Origin: Moniliella sp. 'wahieum'
Lineage: Eukaryota > Basidiomycota > Moniliellomycetes > Moniliellales > Moniliellaceae
Assembly: GCA_003971905.1 (NCBI GenBank)
Contig: RSEE01000061.1
Span: 1-64,000, forward strand
DNA length: 64,000 nt
Reading direction: 5' to 3'
The number at the start of each line of letters is the position of its first letter. The first letter of the stretch is position 1. Under the pieces are notes generated by a model. It was not told where the DNA came from and ran no database searches. It saw only the letters and a program-made list of their open reading frames with translations. Positions 33,421 to 46,044 of this stretch are shown here, one piece after another. The translations under genes and the position numbers were made by a program.

Positions 33421-35066
33421 TTAGGCGTAGCAGTTGGCCCCTAGCGCCGGCGCTTGGTAGAAGACACAGTCAGGGTCATACTCGGCCTTGACGCCCTCGA
33501 GCCAGTCAAGCTTGGAGGTGTAGAGCATGCTGTTGGTAATGTCCTGGTCAAACTTGGCGTAGTTGGTAAAGTAGGCCAACGGATTGCCCGTCTGGCATCG
33601 TTAAGCAACCCCAGATCGCTTGCATCTTGTGTCAGCTGCTGGCGCAACATCGTTGTCGCCTCTGCTCCCGCGGCATCGTACTTGGCATCAGTCCAGGCAA
33701 CGGTGATCCCGATGATGGCAGCCATGTAGCCCTCGTCGGGCGGCCAGGCTGCATTTGGGACCGGCACGTTTTCCACCACACCATGCTTCAGTGGTTCCAT
33801 GTAGATGGACGTGTAGTTGAATTCGGGGTGAGCTGTCGTCAGGTTCATCAGCCTCTGTCGGGTCCGCACAAACATCTCCGGATCCAAAGCATTAATCGGA
33901 ACGGCGTCCATCATACTCCGGCCCGACACAAAGATCGGGTCGTCCAGTTCGTTCACCCCAGCATAGTTTGTTTCGTTGGGCGCCTTTAGAACAGGCAGAG
34001 TGGAATGGGGCAAGCGGTCAAAGTCGGCAAAGACACCAGTCTGGTTGACTTCGGCTTCGGTACCATTATACCACTCTTGCACAGCCACCTGGCCCGTTCC
34101 CAAAAAGGTGATGACCACATTTGAGTCTCCACTGGGAAACTTCTGAAGCAAGTTGTTGGCCGCTTGAACCAACGCTGTCGTATTTTCTGCCGCATAAGCC
34201 CACGACCCACCATATTGGACCGGCGAAACAGGGTGGGTGAGCAACTCAAATGACGTGACCACACCCAGTTGACCCGCCGAGCCACGGATCGCATTGAACA
34301 GATTCGTGTTTTGCGTCACCGAGGCCGTGGTAGCCGTGCCGTTGGCCAATACCACCTCCATTGAAACGATGTTTTGCGAACCAAACCCATGGGCACTGCT
34401 CGACCAGCTATCACAGCCCATGAGCAAGCACCCTGACACGCCCACATGCGACGCACGGCCTCCAACCGGCATACGCGTCCCATTTGTTGCCTGCACTCCC
34501 CCGAATCCGTCTCGTCAGTTTCCTGTCCACGAAGAGAGCACCAACATAGTGGAGGAAAGTGAAAAGTAGATGTGCATACCTGTTCCATGTAATTGTAGAC
34601 ATCACCCCAGCGCAATCCAGCACCGCACGTGACCGTCTGACTCGAGGCATTGTACTGAATGCCAGAAAACTTCTCCATGTTGATCACAAGGCCGGGGGGC
34701 GCCTTGGCATTGGGTAGGTCCATCTTATGCCCCCCAGAGAGGATGGCAAATGGAATTCCCTTTTGACCAATGCACTGAACCAGCGACGACACGTCTTGCG
34801 CTGTGTTGGGCAGGGCGACAGTATTGGCCGTAGCGTTGTTGTGTGGTTTTGGGCAAATTTGCTGGTCAAAGCGGTAAAGTTGGGGCTGCTCTGGTCGAGT
34901 AGCAGCGATGCTTCCACCCCGCAATCGCACAAGGCGGACTGGACCTGACCAAGGGGAAGGGGGGTTGGAAGCCGGACGACTGCCTTGCACGGAGGGGATG
35001 AGGATGAGATGCCAGTGCATTCCCGGCAAAAAGGAAGGGGAGCAAGCAAAGAGGCGTCCAACGCAT
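33421..35066 (-). CDS. secreted FAD-linked oxidoreductase (BBE/PCMH family)
   Basis: Likely extracellular flavoprotein oxidase of the berberine-bridge/6-hydroxynicotine oxidase group. Signal peptide at the start (MRWTPLCLLPFLFAG, ATG 35066). FAD-binding PCMH-type domain: PNTAQDVSSLVQCI, KGIPFAILSGGHK (the SGGH motif), LVINMEKFSGIQYN, TVTCGAGLRWGDVYNYME, then an 89-nt intron (34491-34579), NGTRMPVGGRASHVGVSG and NIVSMEVVLANG. QLGVVTSFELLTHP closes the FAD domain. Many N-glycosylation sequons (NGT, NTT, NLT, NYT) fit secretion. C-terminus reads DPDCVFYQAP and GANCYA, stop 33421-33423. About 519 residues. Indels near 33600 and 34900 break the frame. Substrate unknown. Confidence 0.82.
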
Positions 35067-35403
35067 CTTCAAGTGGAATGCTGTTGTTGGTTGCAAAAAA
35101 GAGAGGATGTGGTGGTGTGGACGAATGTCGGGTCTCCGGGCCTGAAGACGGATCGCCGTTGGGGGTAAAAAGGATGCTGATTGACGAACGTTGTAAAGAC
35201 CTCTGTGTTGTGTACATATACGAAAGCCACATGGTGGGCGTTAATTGTGTCTTACAGGATGTCCTGAACCGAACAGCCTACAACTACAGCAGCGCGCGTC
35301 TCGTTATGATCTTGATCAACTCACAAATGGGGTAGTTGCCATGCCACACACATTCCACATGTGGGATGTGTGGGTCGTCGGCTACAGTCGAGACAATCAG
35401 CGC

Positions 35404-35465
35404 CATCATGCATCATGCATCATGCATCATGCATCATCCGCATCAGCGATCAGCGATCAGCGATC
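35404..35465 (+). repeat. compound heptamer array, CATCATG then GATCAGC units
   Basis: Four CATCATG units switch after a short link to three GATCAGC units. Read on the minus strand both are NTGANNN-type (CATGATG, GCTGATC). Confidence 0.85.
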
Positions 35466-37390
35466 AATATTCAATTCTGTACGACGTTCTTCTCATCTGC
35501 GTGTGGGGCACACTGCTCTTGTCCCGGGTCAAAGTTTGTATACACCACATGTTAATTTGTTCCACAGCAGAGGGGCTAAACAGGGTGGATCTGTGGTGCC
35601 AGAATGCCCGAGGAAACAACGTATTCCAACCCATGCCATTTACGGAGCTTAGAGCAGGTGCAGGGGACGATACTCCCACCGGATTCTCTCATGCGGCATT
35701 GTACCGTAGGCCCCACAGCGGGAGAGGACGACAAAAGAACCGCCCCATTGCTGTACTGCGTGATTCGCGGGGTTTTTCACACACATACGGAGTGGATCTC
35801 TAACATTTTTACTGTGCGGTGGCGTACACCACAGCTACTAAGCCTGTATACGCTAAGCCTGGCAGTATACACCCGAGTATATGCATGTAATGCTTGTGAA
35901 TCATGTGAATATCTCTTCAAGCCTCACTAGTATCTATAGCTAGTACTAGTAGCTACTCTCTGTCCTCCAGTCCCACACATTCTCGCCCCATTTCCCCAAC
36001 CCTTTATTTTGGTCCACGCTTGTAATTTTACCCCCTTGTAGAAGACCAGAGAACCGGCAGTTGATGGTATATAGAATTGTACATGAGCTACAGAGACTAG
36101 GGAATATTCCTACTGCACTCTTGGAAGGAATATTGGAAGGAATATGAACCGGAAGGATCCATGCTTGGTCAACTGGTGCCACTACACCGGTGTGGAGTCA
36201 CCTCCCGGCATTAGGGTCACAACGTCCCGTGTTGAGACTCTTGGCCTGGATACACCTTTTGGCCTCAAAAGTGCAAAAGGATCCAGGCAATGTATATGCG
36301 ACGAAAATGTCGCTGTCTCTCACTTCCCGCCGCCGTGTGTGTGATCAGTAGAGGAGAAGATGTCTCACAGTCTCTCCATATATGTCCCCCTAGGTATCCT
36401 CCAAGGCCGTATCGCCAGTCAATAACATCACACAAGAAGGCAGATCCGTCATTTAGATCCCCCCTTTATTATATGGGGTTTTGGATTAAAGAACGTTGGC
36501 CGTGTTCTCTTGTTGCTTTCCACCAGACTCTGCCACACACGTGTTCTTTTCGCTACGCCTTCGGCTCGCTTCGCCAAGTGGACGCTTCATGGACGGAGAA
36601 TCAGGAGGGTGGAACGATTCACCGGTAGCGACAATAGCCGCCCGGCACAGACGGAACCGTTTCAGCGATGTGGGCAGCTTCCGATCAATGGTGGTTGATT
36701 TCCCGGTGGCCAAGGTGGCGATGAGGGAACAGTAGCTCCGATTGCCCAGCCGGATCAAAGGGACAGCGGCTGAAGAGGGTGCAGCCACCAAGAGGAACAC
36801 CCACACAGGCGGGGAAGGGGCCAAAAGAGACAGGGGACAGTCGTCCACCCCGGTCCCCCTCTATGTCACTCTCTGGGTTTCTAACGCGAGCCATGCTTCC
36901 CTGTTACTGGTTACAGAACGGTGTACTCTGCCACGGTGAATATGACCGGAGTGAGGGCCTCTGTGGATTATGGAACGGTGGACAGCGTTGACGATGGGAA
37001 AAAGGGGTCAGTGGAACGGCGGACAAGGGGGGGACGTGGTACATGGAACGGTGAACAAGATCCCACTAGTTTCATTGATGTTTTCTACCCTCTCTCTCTT
37101 CATCGTCTGTGGTTTGATTGATGGTCCCTCTCAGAACGAGTTCGAATGGGGATTTTGTGTGCTGCAATGGATTCCGTGAACGTGCGGGTCTTTCACCGCC
37201 TGCCCGCTTCGTTTTCGGAGATGATGAAAAGTTGTTCAATGTTCAATTGAAGATGTTGGGCCTGAGGCCCTGAGGTCTTACTCAGGCCTGAGGCCCTGAG
37301 GGCCTGAGGGGAGGAGAGAGAGCAAATAAGAATGACAACTCCTTTTGGTTGTGGAGTGTGATCTCACAGGCGGCTCTCGCTCTGGTTCAA

Positions 37391-37424
37391 TTGAACATTG
37401 AACATTGAACATTGAACATTGAGG
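37391..37424 (+). repeat. TTGAACA heptamer array
   Basis: Four exact 7-bp units and the start of a fifth, 0.35 kb upstream of the Rho gene. Confidence 0.9.
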
Positions 37425-37778
37425 CCTAGCCAAATCCCACCAGCTCAAGTTGTGTGGTCAGGCACGGCGCTGCTGTCAACTAAGAGGGGTCTGATGCCTC
37501 TGTTTGTCAATCTTGCCGGAGGGGGCAATTGGCGACGCGTCGTCACCCATCGCGTTTCCCCACTAGGGCAGTGTGTCTGACAGCGTGAATCGATGGATGC
37601 TTGCACCAACTAACATGTTCGACACTCCCGAGGCAGCGGAGCGCACAGCACATCTTGACCCTGTCCAGTCTTGAAGCTCGAAGCTTGAAGAGGCTCCGTT
37701 TTCCCTACCACCTCTTCCGCTGCTACCACTACTCCACTCCTCGTTACTGATTAGCCCTCCCCCAAGTACGCCTTTGCC

Positions 37779-38585
37779 ATGGCCTCAACATACCTCAACG
37801 ACCTGCCCCCCCGGATCAGTCTATTCCCAAACGTAAGCTCGTCGTCGTTGGCGATGGCGGGTGCGGCAAAACGAGCTTGTTGATCGTCTACTCTGAAAAC
37901 CGTTTCCCCGAGGATTACACGCCCACCATCTTCGACAATTATCTGGCTCAGGTCAGCTTTCAAGGTCACCCTGTTGAGCTTGCGCTCTGGGACACAGCGG
38001 GCAAGAGGAGTACGACCGGCTTCGGCCCCTGTCGTATCCAGAGTCGAACGTGATCCTCATCTGCTTTGCCGTTGACTTCCCTACAAGTTTGATGAATGTT
38101 CAAGACAAGGTACGTCTTTTTGCTCTCAACTTTCTCATGCATCATTCTCTTTCCCGACCCCACGACTGACGACTTTGCAACAGTGGTATCCGGAGATCAA
38201 TCACTTTCTTGAGCACGTGCCAATCATTCTGGTCGGTCTCAAGACAGATCTGCGGACGGACCCACATGCTCTAGCAATGCTCAAAGCTCAGGGAACCACC
38301 CCTGTCAGTCCTTCCCAAGGGAGACAGGTTGCTGCAGACATTGGAGCTGCCGCTTACGTCGAGTGCAGTGCACGTCTCAACAGAGAGTACGCGAGGTGTT
38401 CGACACGGCCTTGGTTCATGCTATGGGTTACGCCGAGCCTGTTGCCCCTGATCAGCAGCCTTCAGCCCCAAAGGAAATGTGGCTAGTACGCCTTCGACAG
38501 ACAACAAACAACAGCTATCGACTTCCGCGCTGGGCCTGCAGTGCGTCAACCTCGGCGCCGGAAACGACAGTGCCAAATTCTCTGA
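37779..38585 (+). CDS. Rho-family small GTPase
   Basis: Membrane-anchored GTPase controlling actin and polarity. All G-box motifs are present: [11 protein letters not shown] (G1), effector [31 protein letters not shown] (G3, one G missing), LVGLKTDLR (G4, TKxD-like) and YVECSARLN (G5), with the Rho-specific insert between G4 and G5. A 74-nt intron (38110-38183) precedes [13 protein letters not shown]. The C-terminus is a polybasic CAAX box, [10 protein letters not shown], then TGA 38583-38585, predicting geranylgeranylation (Leu at X). About 244 residues. The effector loop and the long tail recall Rho4 more than Rho1 or Cdc42, but I do not assign a symbol. Indels lie in C and G homopolymers near 37812 and 38002, and near 38480. 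Confidence 0.9.
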
Positions 38586-39476
38586 TTCAGGAGCCAGGTG
38601 TCTCTTTGCCAGTCGCCCCCCCTCCCCCTTCCCCCACTGCATAACTTGTGGATGCTCTCATTTTCTTCTCCTGCATTCGGTCATCGCCTCCTTCCTCTCC
38701 TTCCTCTTCGCTGGCGCGCCTGCTTGTATGATACGACCCCGGCTACGTCTGAGCCCAATGTATCCTCTGGTTCCCTTTGCCCGGGCCCTCATACTACTAT
38801 GCATATGTCCCTTCAAAAAAGTCATTGTTCTTCCTGCGATGATTTCGTATCGAAGGAGCGACGAGACAGTGCATCGAATGCTTCAAGCACCATGGCCTGC
38901 TCAACCTTCGTGGCCGAGGCACTGCTGAGGTTGCTTTGGTAGTGGCTAAGCCACCAATTTGGAGGTTTCCATCCACAATCCTGGTAATGGCTGTCCGACA
39001 CTTGCGCCACTATTACGCAATCCACCAGCAGGGTTGGAGGTTGGAATGGGTCATGTGACCGGTGCCGGTGATCTCGCTGATGCGCCCCACGCTGCGGCCC
39101 AGCACAGGGCCAGCAGGGTGGTACGTTGCTAGTTGCTGGTGGCTGCAAGGCGCAGGGCCCGTGCGCACATCACATGCATCACACAACAACCAGCGCATAC
39201 ACGCTTTCTAGTTGGTACTGGGTAGCTTTTCGCCTATAGTAGCGTCACACGTCAAGCCCACTGCGCCCCAGCGCTCCCGACAGTCAGCAAGTCCGCCTCG
39301 CCACCCCGCCGGCGCCAAGCTCCCCCCTGCGCCCACACGCCTGGCCTGTCTCCACCACCATCCCCCAGACAACGCCCGCGCGTGCAGCTCCCCCTCCCCC
39401 TTGCTGTTGGCACACCAGCACCATCCCCGCATTCTTTCTGTCCGCATTATCGTCACCTGAAGGTGTGCAGCGCAGC
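38586..39476. other. intergenic between the Rho gene and FZO1
   Basis: Pyrimidine-rich 3' flank, then GC-rich sequence upstream of FZO1. No gene seen. Confidence 0.5.
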
Positions 39477-42272
39477 ATGGCGCTGCAAGACGCACCCCAA
39501 CCCTCACTAGTCTGGCTCGCTCGGGTTCGTTGGAGGAGCTTGCCAGCATCCAGCTGAGCTCCGACTCGCCTTGCAAGTCGGACGCTGCTGACAGCACTCC
39601 ATTTGACGCCAGTATGGATTTAATCGCGAACGGTGTGTCGCACCTCCGGGAGTTTGGCCCTAATCCGTAGCCATCGAGATCACTAACCTTGTCCTCTCAC
39701 TATCATCCCAGTCTGCTCGATGGGTTACGAAAAACGCGCGAGATAGTCAACAACCTCCAACTCTTTAACAATGGTCGCTGGATTCTACAGTACCCTGAGA
39801 TGAATGCGCCATCGCCCTCTGTTATGTCACGCCGATGCGGTCGGACTTCATTGGACACGGCTGGGACTACCCAACCTGAGTTTGGCCCGACACATTCTAG
39901 GCTCCCAGGCACGGAAAATATTGTGATGCGTCCCCGTGCTTCTGCTTCTTCCGCCACACTTGACTTGTTTCCCACCAAGGAACAGGACGGGCTGAGCATC
40001 CTTCGTCTTGATCTGCAAGTTGCGGCCGGCTCGACTCTTTCGACCGGCTTCAAGTGCCGCGAGTGCGCGAGTCGGTGTTGCAGTCGCTGGAAAAGTCGTC
40101 CGTGGCTCAACTCTTAGGTGGAAAGATGGCCCAGGCGGTTCAACATTTGGAAGCGTTGCGTTTGCGGATCAGCGACCGTCAGTCCAAGGTGCTAATCACG
40201 GGCGATTTGAATGCGGGGCAAAAGCACATTTGTGAACAGTCTACTGCGTCGCAAATCATGCCGACCGATCAGCAGCCATGTACCACTGCATTTTGCGAAG
40301 TGCTGGACGCTCTCGAATTCAACGCGGGCAAGGGAGATTCATATGCCGCGACCAGGCAAGATTACCGCCCAGAGGACGATGACAGCTACGTGCGCTATTC
40401 ACTGGAGCAGGCTGAGGAGCTTATGTCCTTGCTGGAAGAAGCCAGACATCGCCGTTGCTCAAGTGCTACTGCACTGATCGACATGGGACGCAAGAAAGTC
40501 TCCTGCGCAATGGGGTAGTGGACATTTCTCTTATCGACGCTCCTGGTCTGAACCGTGATTCTCTCAAGACTACAGCTCTCTTTGCTCGTCAGGATGAGAT
40601 CGACATCATTGTTTTCGTCGTCTCGGCGGAAACCACTTCACCCTCTCGGCCAAGGAATTTTGTGGAATGCGTCCAACGAGAAGGCGTACATCTTCGTCGT
40701 CGTCAACAAGTTTGACCAGATCAAGAATAAGGACAAGTGCAAGCGCCTTGTGCTGGAACAGATTAAGCACTCAGTCCACGTACCTACAGCGACGCCGAAG
40801 AATTGGTGCACTTTGTAGACTCGGAAGAGTGTTTCCAACCACGGATGCTGAACTGGCTGACGCGACTGTCATCTTTCCTGGCAAGGCGAGCGCTCGGCAA
40901 GTAGCGTTTACACGTCTGGAACAGTCATTGCGCAAATTTGTGCTTCTGAAGCGGTCCAAATCCAAACTGCTTCCTGCACAGGTGTATGTGCTACGACTCT
41001 TGGCCGATGTGATCCTCTTGGCTCAGACCAACTCTCGTTAGCTCAGGCTGAAGCGGCGGCAGCTGCCTCTATTCTCGCTCTGGCCAAGCTGCTCTGCAAG
41101 ATTGTCGTCGACGAGCGGACCAATTGACAGTCAAATTGGATGAGCAGGAGGACAAAACGGTATCTTCCGCGCAGACGGTGATCGCAGATCAGCTTTCGGG
41201 TGCCCTAGCGTGCGTGCGAGCAGGGCACAGCGCTCACCCAGCTGTATTGTTACCAGCTTACCCTGGTTTGCTCGAGGCGTGGCGCTACGCAGAGGAGGTA
41301 AGGCAGGCGATGGTTGGCTCATTGGAAGCAGCTGTGCGGAGGCGGAGCACCAATCTCGCCAGATTACCAGCGAAGCCGTGACCCTGGTCAAGCATCTGGG
41401 GAGACTCATCTGCCGGCTGGCGTGGGCCGCTCGAACCGTGTGTTTCTACCTGATGCCTGTTTTCATCCAACGTTCGCATGCGCACCGCGAGTCACGGACG
41501 AGCATGTAACCACTTGCCTGGCTCGGCCTGCCCAAAACTGCACTCATTTCACCCCGCTACAGATCTGCTGGATGTGCCATTCCTTGGTCAGCTTTCTGTC
41601 CCCCCTCAATGGTCTGAGTCAAAAATCAATCAAGCCGATCGACGCCCATCATCGGCCCGAACCGGCTGGTTGGCAGAACTGGAGAACCATCTTGTCGGCA
41701 GCTTTACCCTTGGCCTTGGCGCGTTGACGCTGGGTGGCAGCAAGGCATTCGGTCTACGCAGTGATTGAGGGGCTGGCATGTACTGCAGAAGTACTCGGCA
41801 ACCGCAGCGTGCCGTAATGTTATTGGTCCGCTCTTTGCCCTGGCTTTGGCTGGCACCGGACATATGTGATCTTTGACTTGCCTAACTCGATTCCGCGCAA
41901 CGTGGGACGGGCCTTGTCGGCGGCTGCTGCTGCGAGATTGCCATCGAGCGATGAGGTTGTTGCTCTGGGCCCTCGTTCAGCGGATGTGGAGGATGCAGGC
42001 TTTACGGCCATGCACACCGAGCGCATTTCTCGCGAGGTGCGTAAGGTGATGCGTCTCGCCAGCTGGGACTTGCAAGAGACGTTCCGCGCTGCGATCAGTG
42101 AAAAGGCATCGCAGGTAGCGGCCGCAGAACACCAGATCGCCCAAGCGCACGAGGCTCGGCAGTTCTTTAACCAAGCTCTCGAGAGTTCCCGCAGCGCCCG
42201 GGAGGAAGTAGCCACGCTTCACATTGCGGATGAAGCAGGTCCTGTTTCGGCCCCGGCGCGAAGCGAAGGGTA
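39477..42272 (+). CDS. FZO1: mitofusin Fzo1, outer-membrane fusion GTPase
   Basis: Dynamin-like GTPase that fuses mitochondrial outer membranes. GTPase motifs: [20 protein letters not shown] (G1, one extra G in the consensus), [20 protein letters not shown] (G2 region, typical of Fzo1), [17 protein letters not shown] (G3, DxPG) and [18 protein letters not shown] (G4, NKFD). N-terminal [20 protein letters not shown] precedes the GTPase domain. The last about 130 residues form the C-terminal heptad-repeat region: [20 protein letters not shown], then [20 protein letters not shown]. Membrane segments should lie around 41680-41860. A short intron is likely at 39667-39711. Start ATG 39477, stop at 42270-42272. 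About 917 residues. At least eight indels break the frame; several lie inside the motifs quoted. Confidence 0.9.
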
Positions 42273-43111
42273 AGAGTCTTGCCTGCCCTGCCCTACTAGC
42301 TCCCCATCTACTGCCCTCTTCTGCTGGGAGGGGAGTTTTCTTCCCTTGCCTTGCAACAACCCCTTTCATGTCATGCCCTTCTCTGCCCATTGCTCTGCAT
42401 CCGCTTTTTCTCTGCTCTTCCCCCTTTCCGTCCCATCTGGTCTTCCCCCACCCCATCTACTACGATGTTGCGCTGTGGAGGGAACCTATATTCCTAATGT
42501 CATCGGCATCACCCCCACCAGATCCTCACCCCGTGGCGGGTGGGGCAATGTGCTTTTTATACACAGCGTTTTACATGTCGTTGTGCGACCGGTGCCCTCC
42601 TGTGTGAGTATTGCACAGTTCGGTCGGTGCTGGTTCGAATTCAGCGTTCACCTTGAACGGCCATTCATTTGCCTCATTTCCCTCCTTGAAGCTGTTTGCT
42701 GCTGTTGTACCGTGACTGGTTTTGTTCTGCCAGGGCTTTGCACACGACCTTTTAAAGAGATCGAGCAACCGGATGAAGCTGTTGGTCGATAATAATAAAG
42801 CTTGAAGCTTGGGGACCAGATGGGCTGAATTGCCCCATCGGTGCAACTCATTTGAAATGAAATGTTGGACACGTGGGCTGCTACTCCGAGGGCGCGGCCG
42901 GCTGGGATGGCAGTAGCCATGGAGTTATTGATGGAAGAAGTGGCTTCAAAAAGTGACACGCCCCCAAGATTTTCGGCGTCCACAACCACAACTCCGGGCG
43001 CCGTTGCCGTCGCGGTTGCCATTTCGTTGTCGTTGTCGCTGTCCCTCCCCCTCTCGCTGCGCTTTCTCCACGCTCAACGTGCTTGAGACGTGGTCTATTA
43101 CCAGGCTCAGC
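42273..43111. other. intergenic between FZO1 and the ABC transporter gene
   Basis: T/C-rich 3' flank. 42797-42812 has two GCTTGAA-type units. 43010-43070 is a CGTTGTCGTTGTCG-like sequence followed by pyrimidine tracts. No gene seen. Confidence 0.5.
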
Positions 43112-45636
43112 ATGCGCGTTCCTTCTTTTCCTGCCCATTCGACCCGCATTGCTCGGCTGTGCACGCCCTGCCATTCGCGGCAATTTGCCACCTCCAACTT
43201 GGGTCGGCGGCTCCACCCACCCTCCCACACTCCCTCGGCCGTGGTGGCACCAACGAGCTTGCTTTTCCGGCGCAACGCCCTGTCTTCGTTACCCACACCC
43301 TCCCTTGTCCGGTTTGCTTCCTCTGTCCCATCTTCTTCTTCTCCTCATCTTCTCCAACGCCCCCCGCCCAAGCCCGAACCCGACAGGACGGCCCGTCCTC
43401 GGCTGAGCCTGGTCCAGCAAGTACTTGCGCAGATTCGTCCCCCTGCGAAAGAGGGAGAACCATACCCTAGCCTCAAGAAATTGTGGGCACTCGCGGCAAC
43501 CCAAAAAAAGACCATCATTCTGGCCCTCGCCTTGTTGCTCATTTCCTCGGGTGTTACTCTCACCATCCCAGCAGTCATTGGTCGCTTGATTGACTTGTTT
43601 GGTACCGACGACACGCATGCCTTTTGGGGGCTTACCTTCAATCAAGTGGCTCCAGTGCTCGTCTTGGTTTTTGCGATTGGGGCAGCGGCCAAGGCTGGGA
43701 GCAACATTTTACTTGACATGTCAGCCATCCGGTTGATCCAAAACTTGCGTCAGCGCAGCTTTTCCTCGGCACTGCGCCAGGACGTCGAGTGGGCTGACAA
43801 ACACGCGGGCGATGTAGTGAGCCGGCTGAGTGTTGACACGACCATCGTCGGCGACAGTCTCACTTCGGATGTTGGCGATGGGTTGCGAGCGGCCGTCACG
43901 GTTGTTGCGGCGGGCACGGCAATGCTGTGGATCTCAACCGACTTGACCTACCTCATGATGGGCATTATCCCTCCCACAGCTGTCGGTGCTGTATGGTATG
44001 GCAGGTACATTCGTGGTCTGACCCACAAGACCCAAGACGCTGTGGGGAAAATGACGGATGTGGCCCAGGAGCGGCTGGCACCGCACGCGTTCCGTACCAT
44101 CACTGCCTACAATGCACAGGGAATGGAGGCCAAGCGTTTGCTCGGTGAAATCAAGGCTATTTCTCAGGTCCAAGTGACGGAGGCCAAGGCAACAGGTTAC
44201 TTTTACGCTGGCATGGGCTTTATCGGCAACTGTGCCATCCTCACTTTGCTTGCCTACGGCGGTACACTGGTCTCCAAGGGGATCCTCACCACGGGTGATC
44301 TCACGTCGCTGATGATGTATACTGCCTACCTCGGCGGTGGCCTGGCCAACCTAACGGGGTTCTTTGCCAGTATTATGAAGGGTATGGGCGCAGGGGCTCG
44401 TGTGTTTGCCTTGATGGAACGCGAGCCACACATTCAGTCCGGAAAGCGTCTCGAGCCACCCGACGCTTCCAATCCAACAATCGAATTTTGCAACGTCGAT
44501 TTCAGTTACCCTAGTCGTCCGGAGCGGCCCATTCTACAAGACTTTAACTTGACCATCAAGCCGGGCACCAACGTTGCTCTCTGTGGGTCATCGGGGGTAG
44601 GGAAGAGTTCGGTGCACTCCCTTGTGCTCCGCCTGTACGATCCAGACGCGGGGCAGGTCAGGGTTGCAGGTCACGACGTGAAGGAGTATCAGTTGGACGA
44701 GCTGCGCAACCTCTTTGGTGTGGTGGGGCAAGACCCGGTATGTGTTCTCTGCGCTCTTCTTGATTCAGACTCTGCAGTATACTGACTTTTACGTGGAGGT
44801 CATGTTCGAGGGCACAATCGCTGAGAATATTGCGTACTCGCGTCCAGGAGCAAGCATGGCCGAGATTGAAGCTGCGGCGGACGCGGCCAATTGCATGGAC
44901 TTTATCCGTGCTCTCCCTCTGGGCTTCGACACGAATGCGCGCCAATTGTCGGGCGGACAGCGGCAACGGATCAGCATTGCGCGTTCTCTTCTCCGCGGCG
45001 CACCTATCCTGCTCATGGACGAGGCCACTTCGGCCCTGGACACAAACTCGGAGCACTTGATCAACAGTACCGTCCAAAAGATTGTCAAGTCGGGTCAGGC
45101 GACCGTATGGATCATTGCCCATCGCTTGTCGACGATCAAGTCGGCGGACGTGATTGTCGTGCTGGACCAAGGCCGTGTGGCCGAGGGGCAGCTTCCAGGA
45201 GCTCAACAGGCCTGGGACCCAATTTGAGAAGCTCGTCCGCGCTCAACTAACCGACTCGAACAAAGAAACGGATGACCTGTTTTCCCCAGAGAAGGAGAAG
45301 ATCCTTTTCGACCAGGACGAGGACCTGTTTCCAGATTCCCTGATTGATGCGCATGTGGACGCGTTGCGGGCAAAGGAAAAAGCGTTGGCAGCCGAGTCAC
45401 TGTCTGGGCACGTGCCTTCTGTGTCGGATGCCGAGTTGGAACTGCACCTTGGCCTGGGCGCCACGTTGGGGCCGATGCCCAATGTGCCGGTGCCGGACGA
45501 GCACCCCCTGGATGCCATAGCAGCTGCGCAGCTGGCCGAGCATGACCGCAACGGAGGTCTCCAAGGAGGCGCGGCCATGAAAGACCCCGTGCTACGCTGT
45601 GTGGGGGAAAGAAGCCGGTTACTGTCTGTACTTTAA
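43112..45636 (+). CDS. mitochondrial ABC half-transporter, Mdl1/Mdl2 (ABCB10)-like
   Basis: Inner-membrane peptide or solute exporter working as a dimer. N-terminus MRVPSFPAHSTRIARLCTP is basic and acid-poor with RQFATSN and VRFASS, a matrix-targeting presequence. The six-helix transmembrane domain spans roughly residues 135-430 (ALALLLISSGVTLTIPAVIG onward, with RLIQNLRQRSFSSALRQDVE). The nucleotide-binding domain has VALCGSSGVGKSS (Walker A), VVGQDPV (Q loop), RQLSGGQRQRISIARSLLRG (signature), ILLMDEATSALD (Walker B) and IIAHRLSTIKSAD (H loop). A 62-nt intron (44737-44798) joins GQDP to VMFEGTIAENIAY. After the ATPase domain a 130-residue acidic C-terminal extension runs to TAA 45634-45636; it is longer than in the yeast proteins. 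An indel near 45185 splits the end. Confidence 0.92.
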
Positions 45637-46044
45637 TATTATGCCTGCCCGTCCCAACTGCCCCAGGATTAAGTATTGAGCTGAGTTCAACCTGATCTTA
45701 GGAGGTGGAACAGGAGCACCCATTCCCTCTCCCTCCCGCTGCTCTCTTGAGAGGGTTGGGCATTAGTTATGTAACGGTGGGACGACGGTGGTGGTGTTCC
45801 ATCGAACAACACACAATCTCTACAGGATAGATGGCCAGTCGATCGGTGACTGGTGAACGCGCATAGCCGCTGAGCGTGACTGTTGTGGCGCGGGTCACTC
45901 GGGTCACCGGTCAGGCCGGTCATTGGTCCAACCATCGAAAGCCGCGGCGCAGATCTGCTGGACTCGGGACGCTAAAGTCCGATCCTCTTCTTCTTCGCTC
46001 CACCATCCGCTTGGCAACCACCCGATCGCCCCCCTTTGTATTAG
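45637..46044. other. intergenic between the ABC transporter and dipeptidase genes
   Basis: No gene seen. The words GGTCACT/GGTCACC/GGTCAGG recur at 45895-45915. Confidence 0.5.

Larger units (their letters stand above)
35067..37778. other. second gene desert, repeat-bearing
   Basis: 2.7 kb. 35404-35431 holds four CATCATG units followed by three GATCAGC units. 35930-35957 is rich in TAGCTAGTACTAG words. GGAAGGAATAT occurs twice near 36125-36145. A 120-codon minus frame at 36486-36848 has no recognisable domain. 37255-37312 has GCCTGAG/GCCCTGAG units, 37391-37424 four TTGAACA units, and 37673-37690 a TTGAAGC-like pair. No gene supported. Confidence 0.55.
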
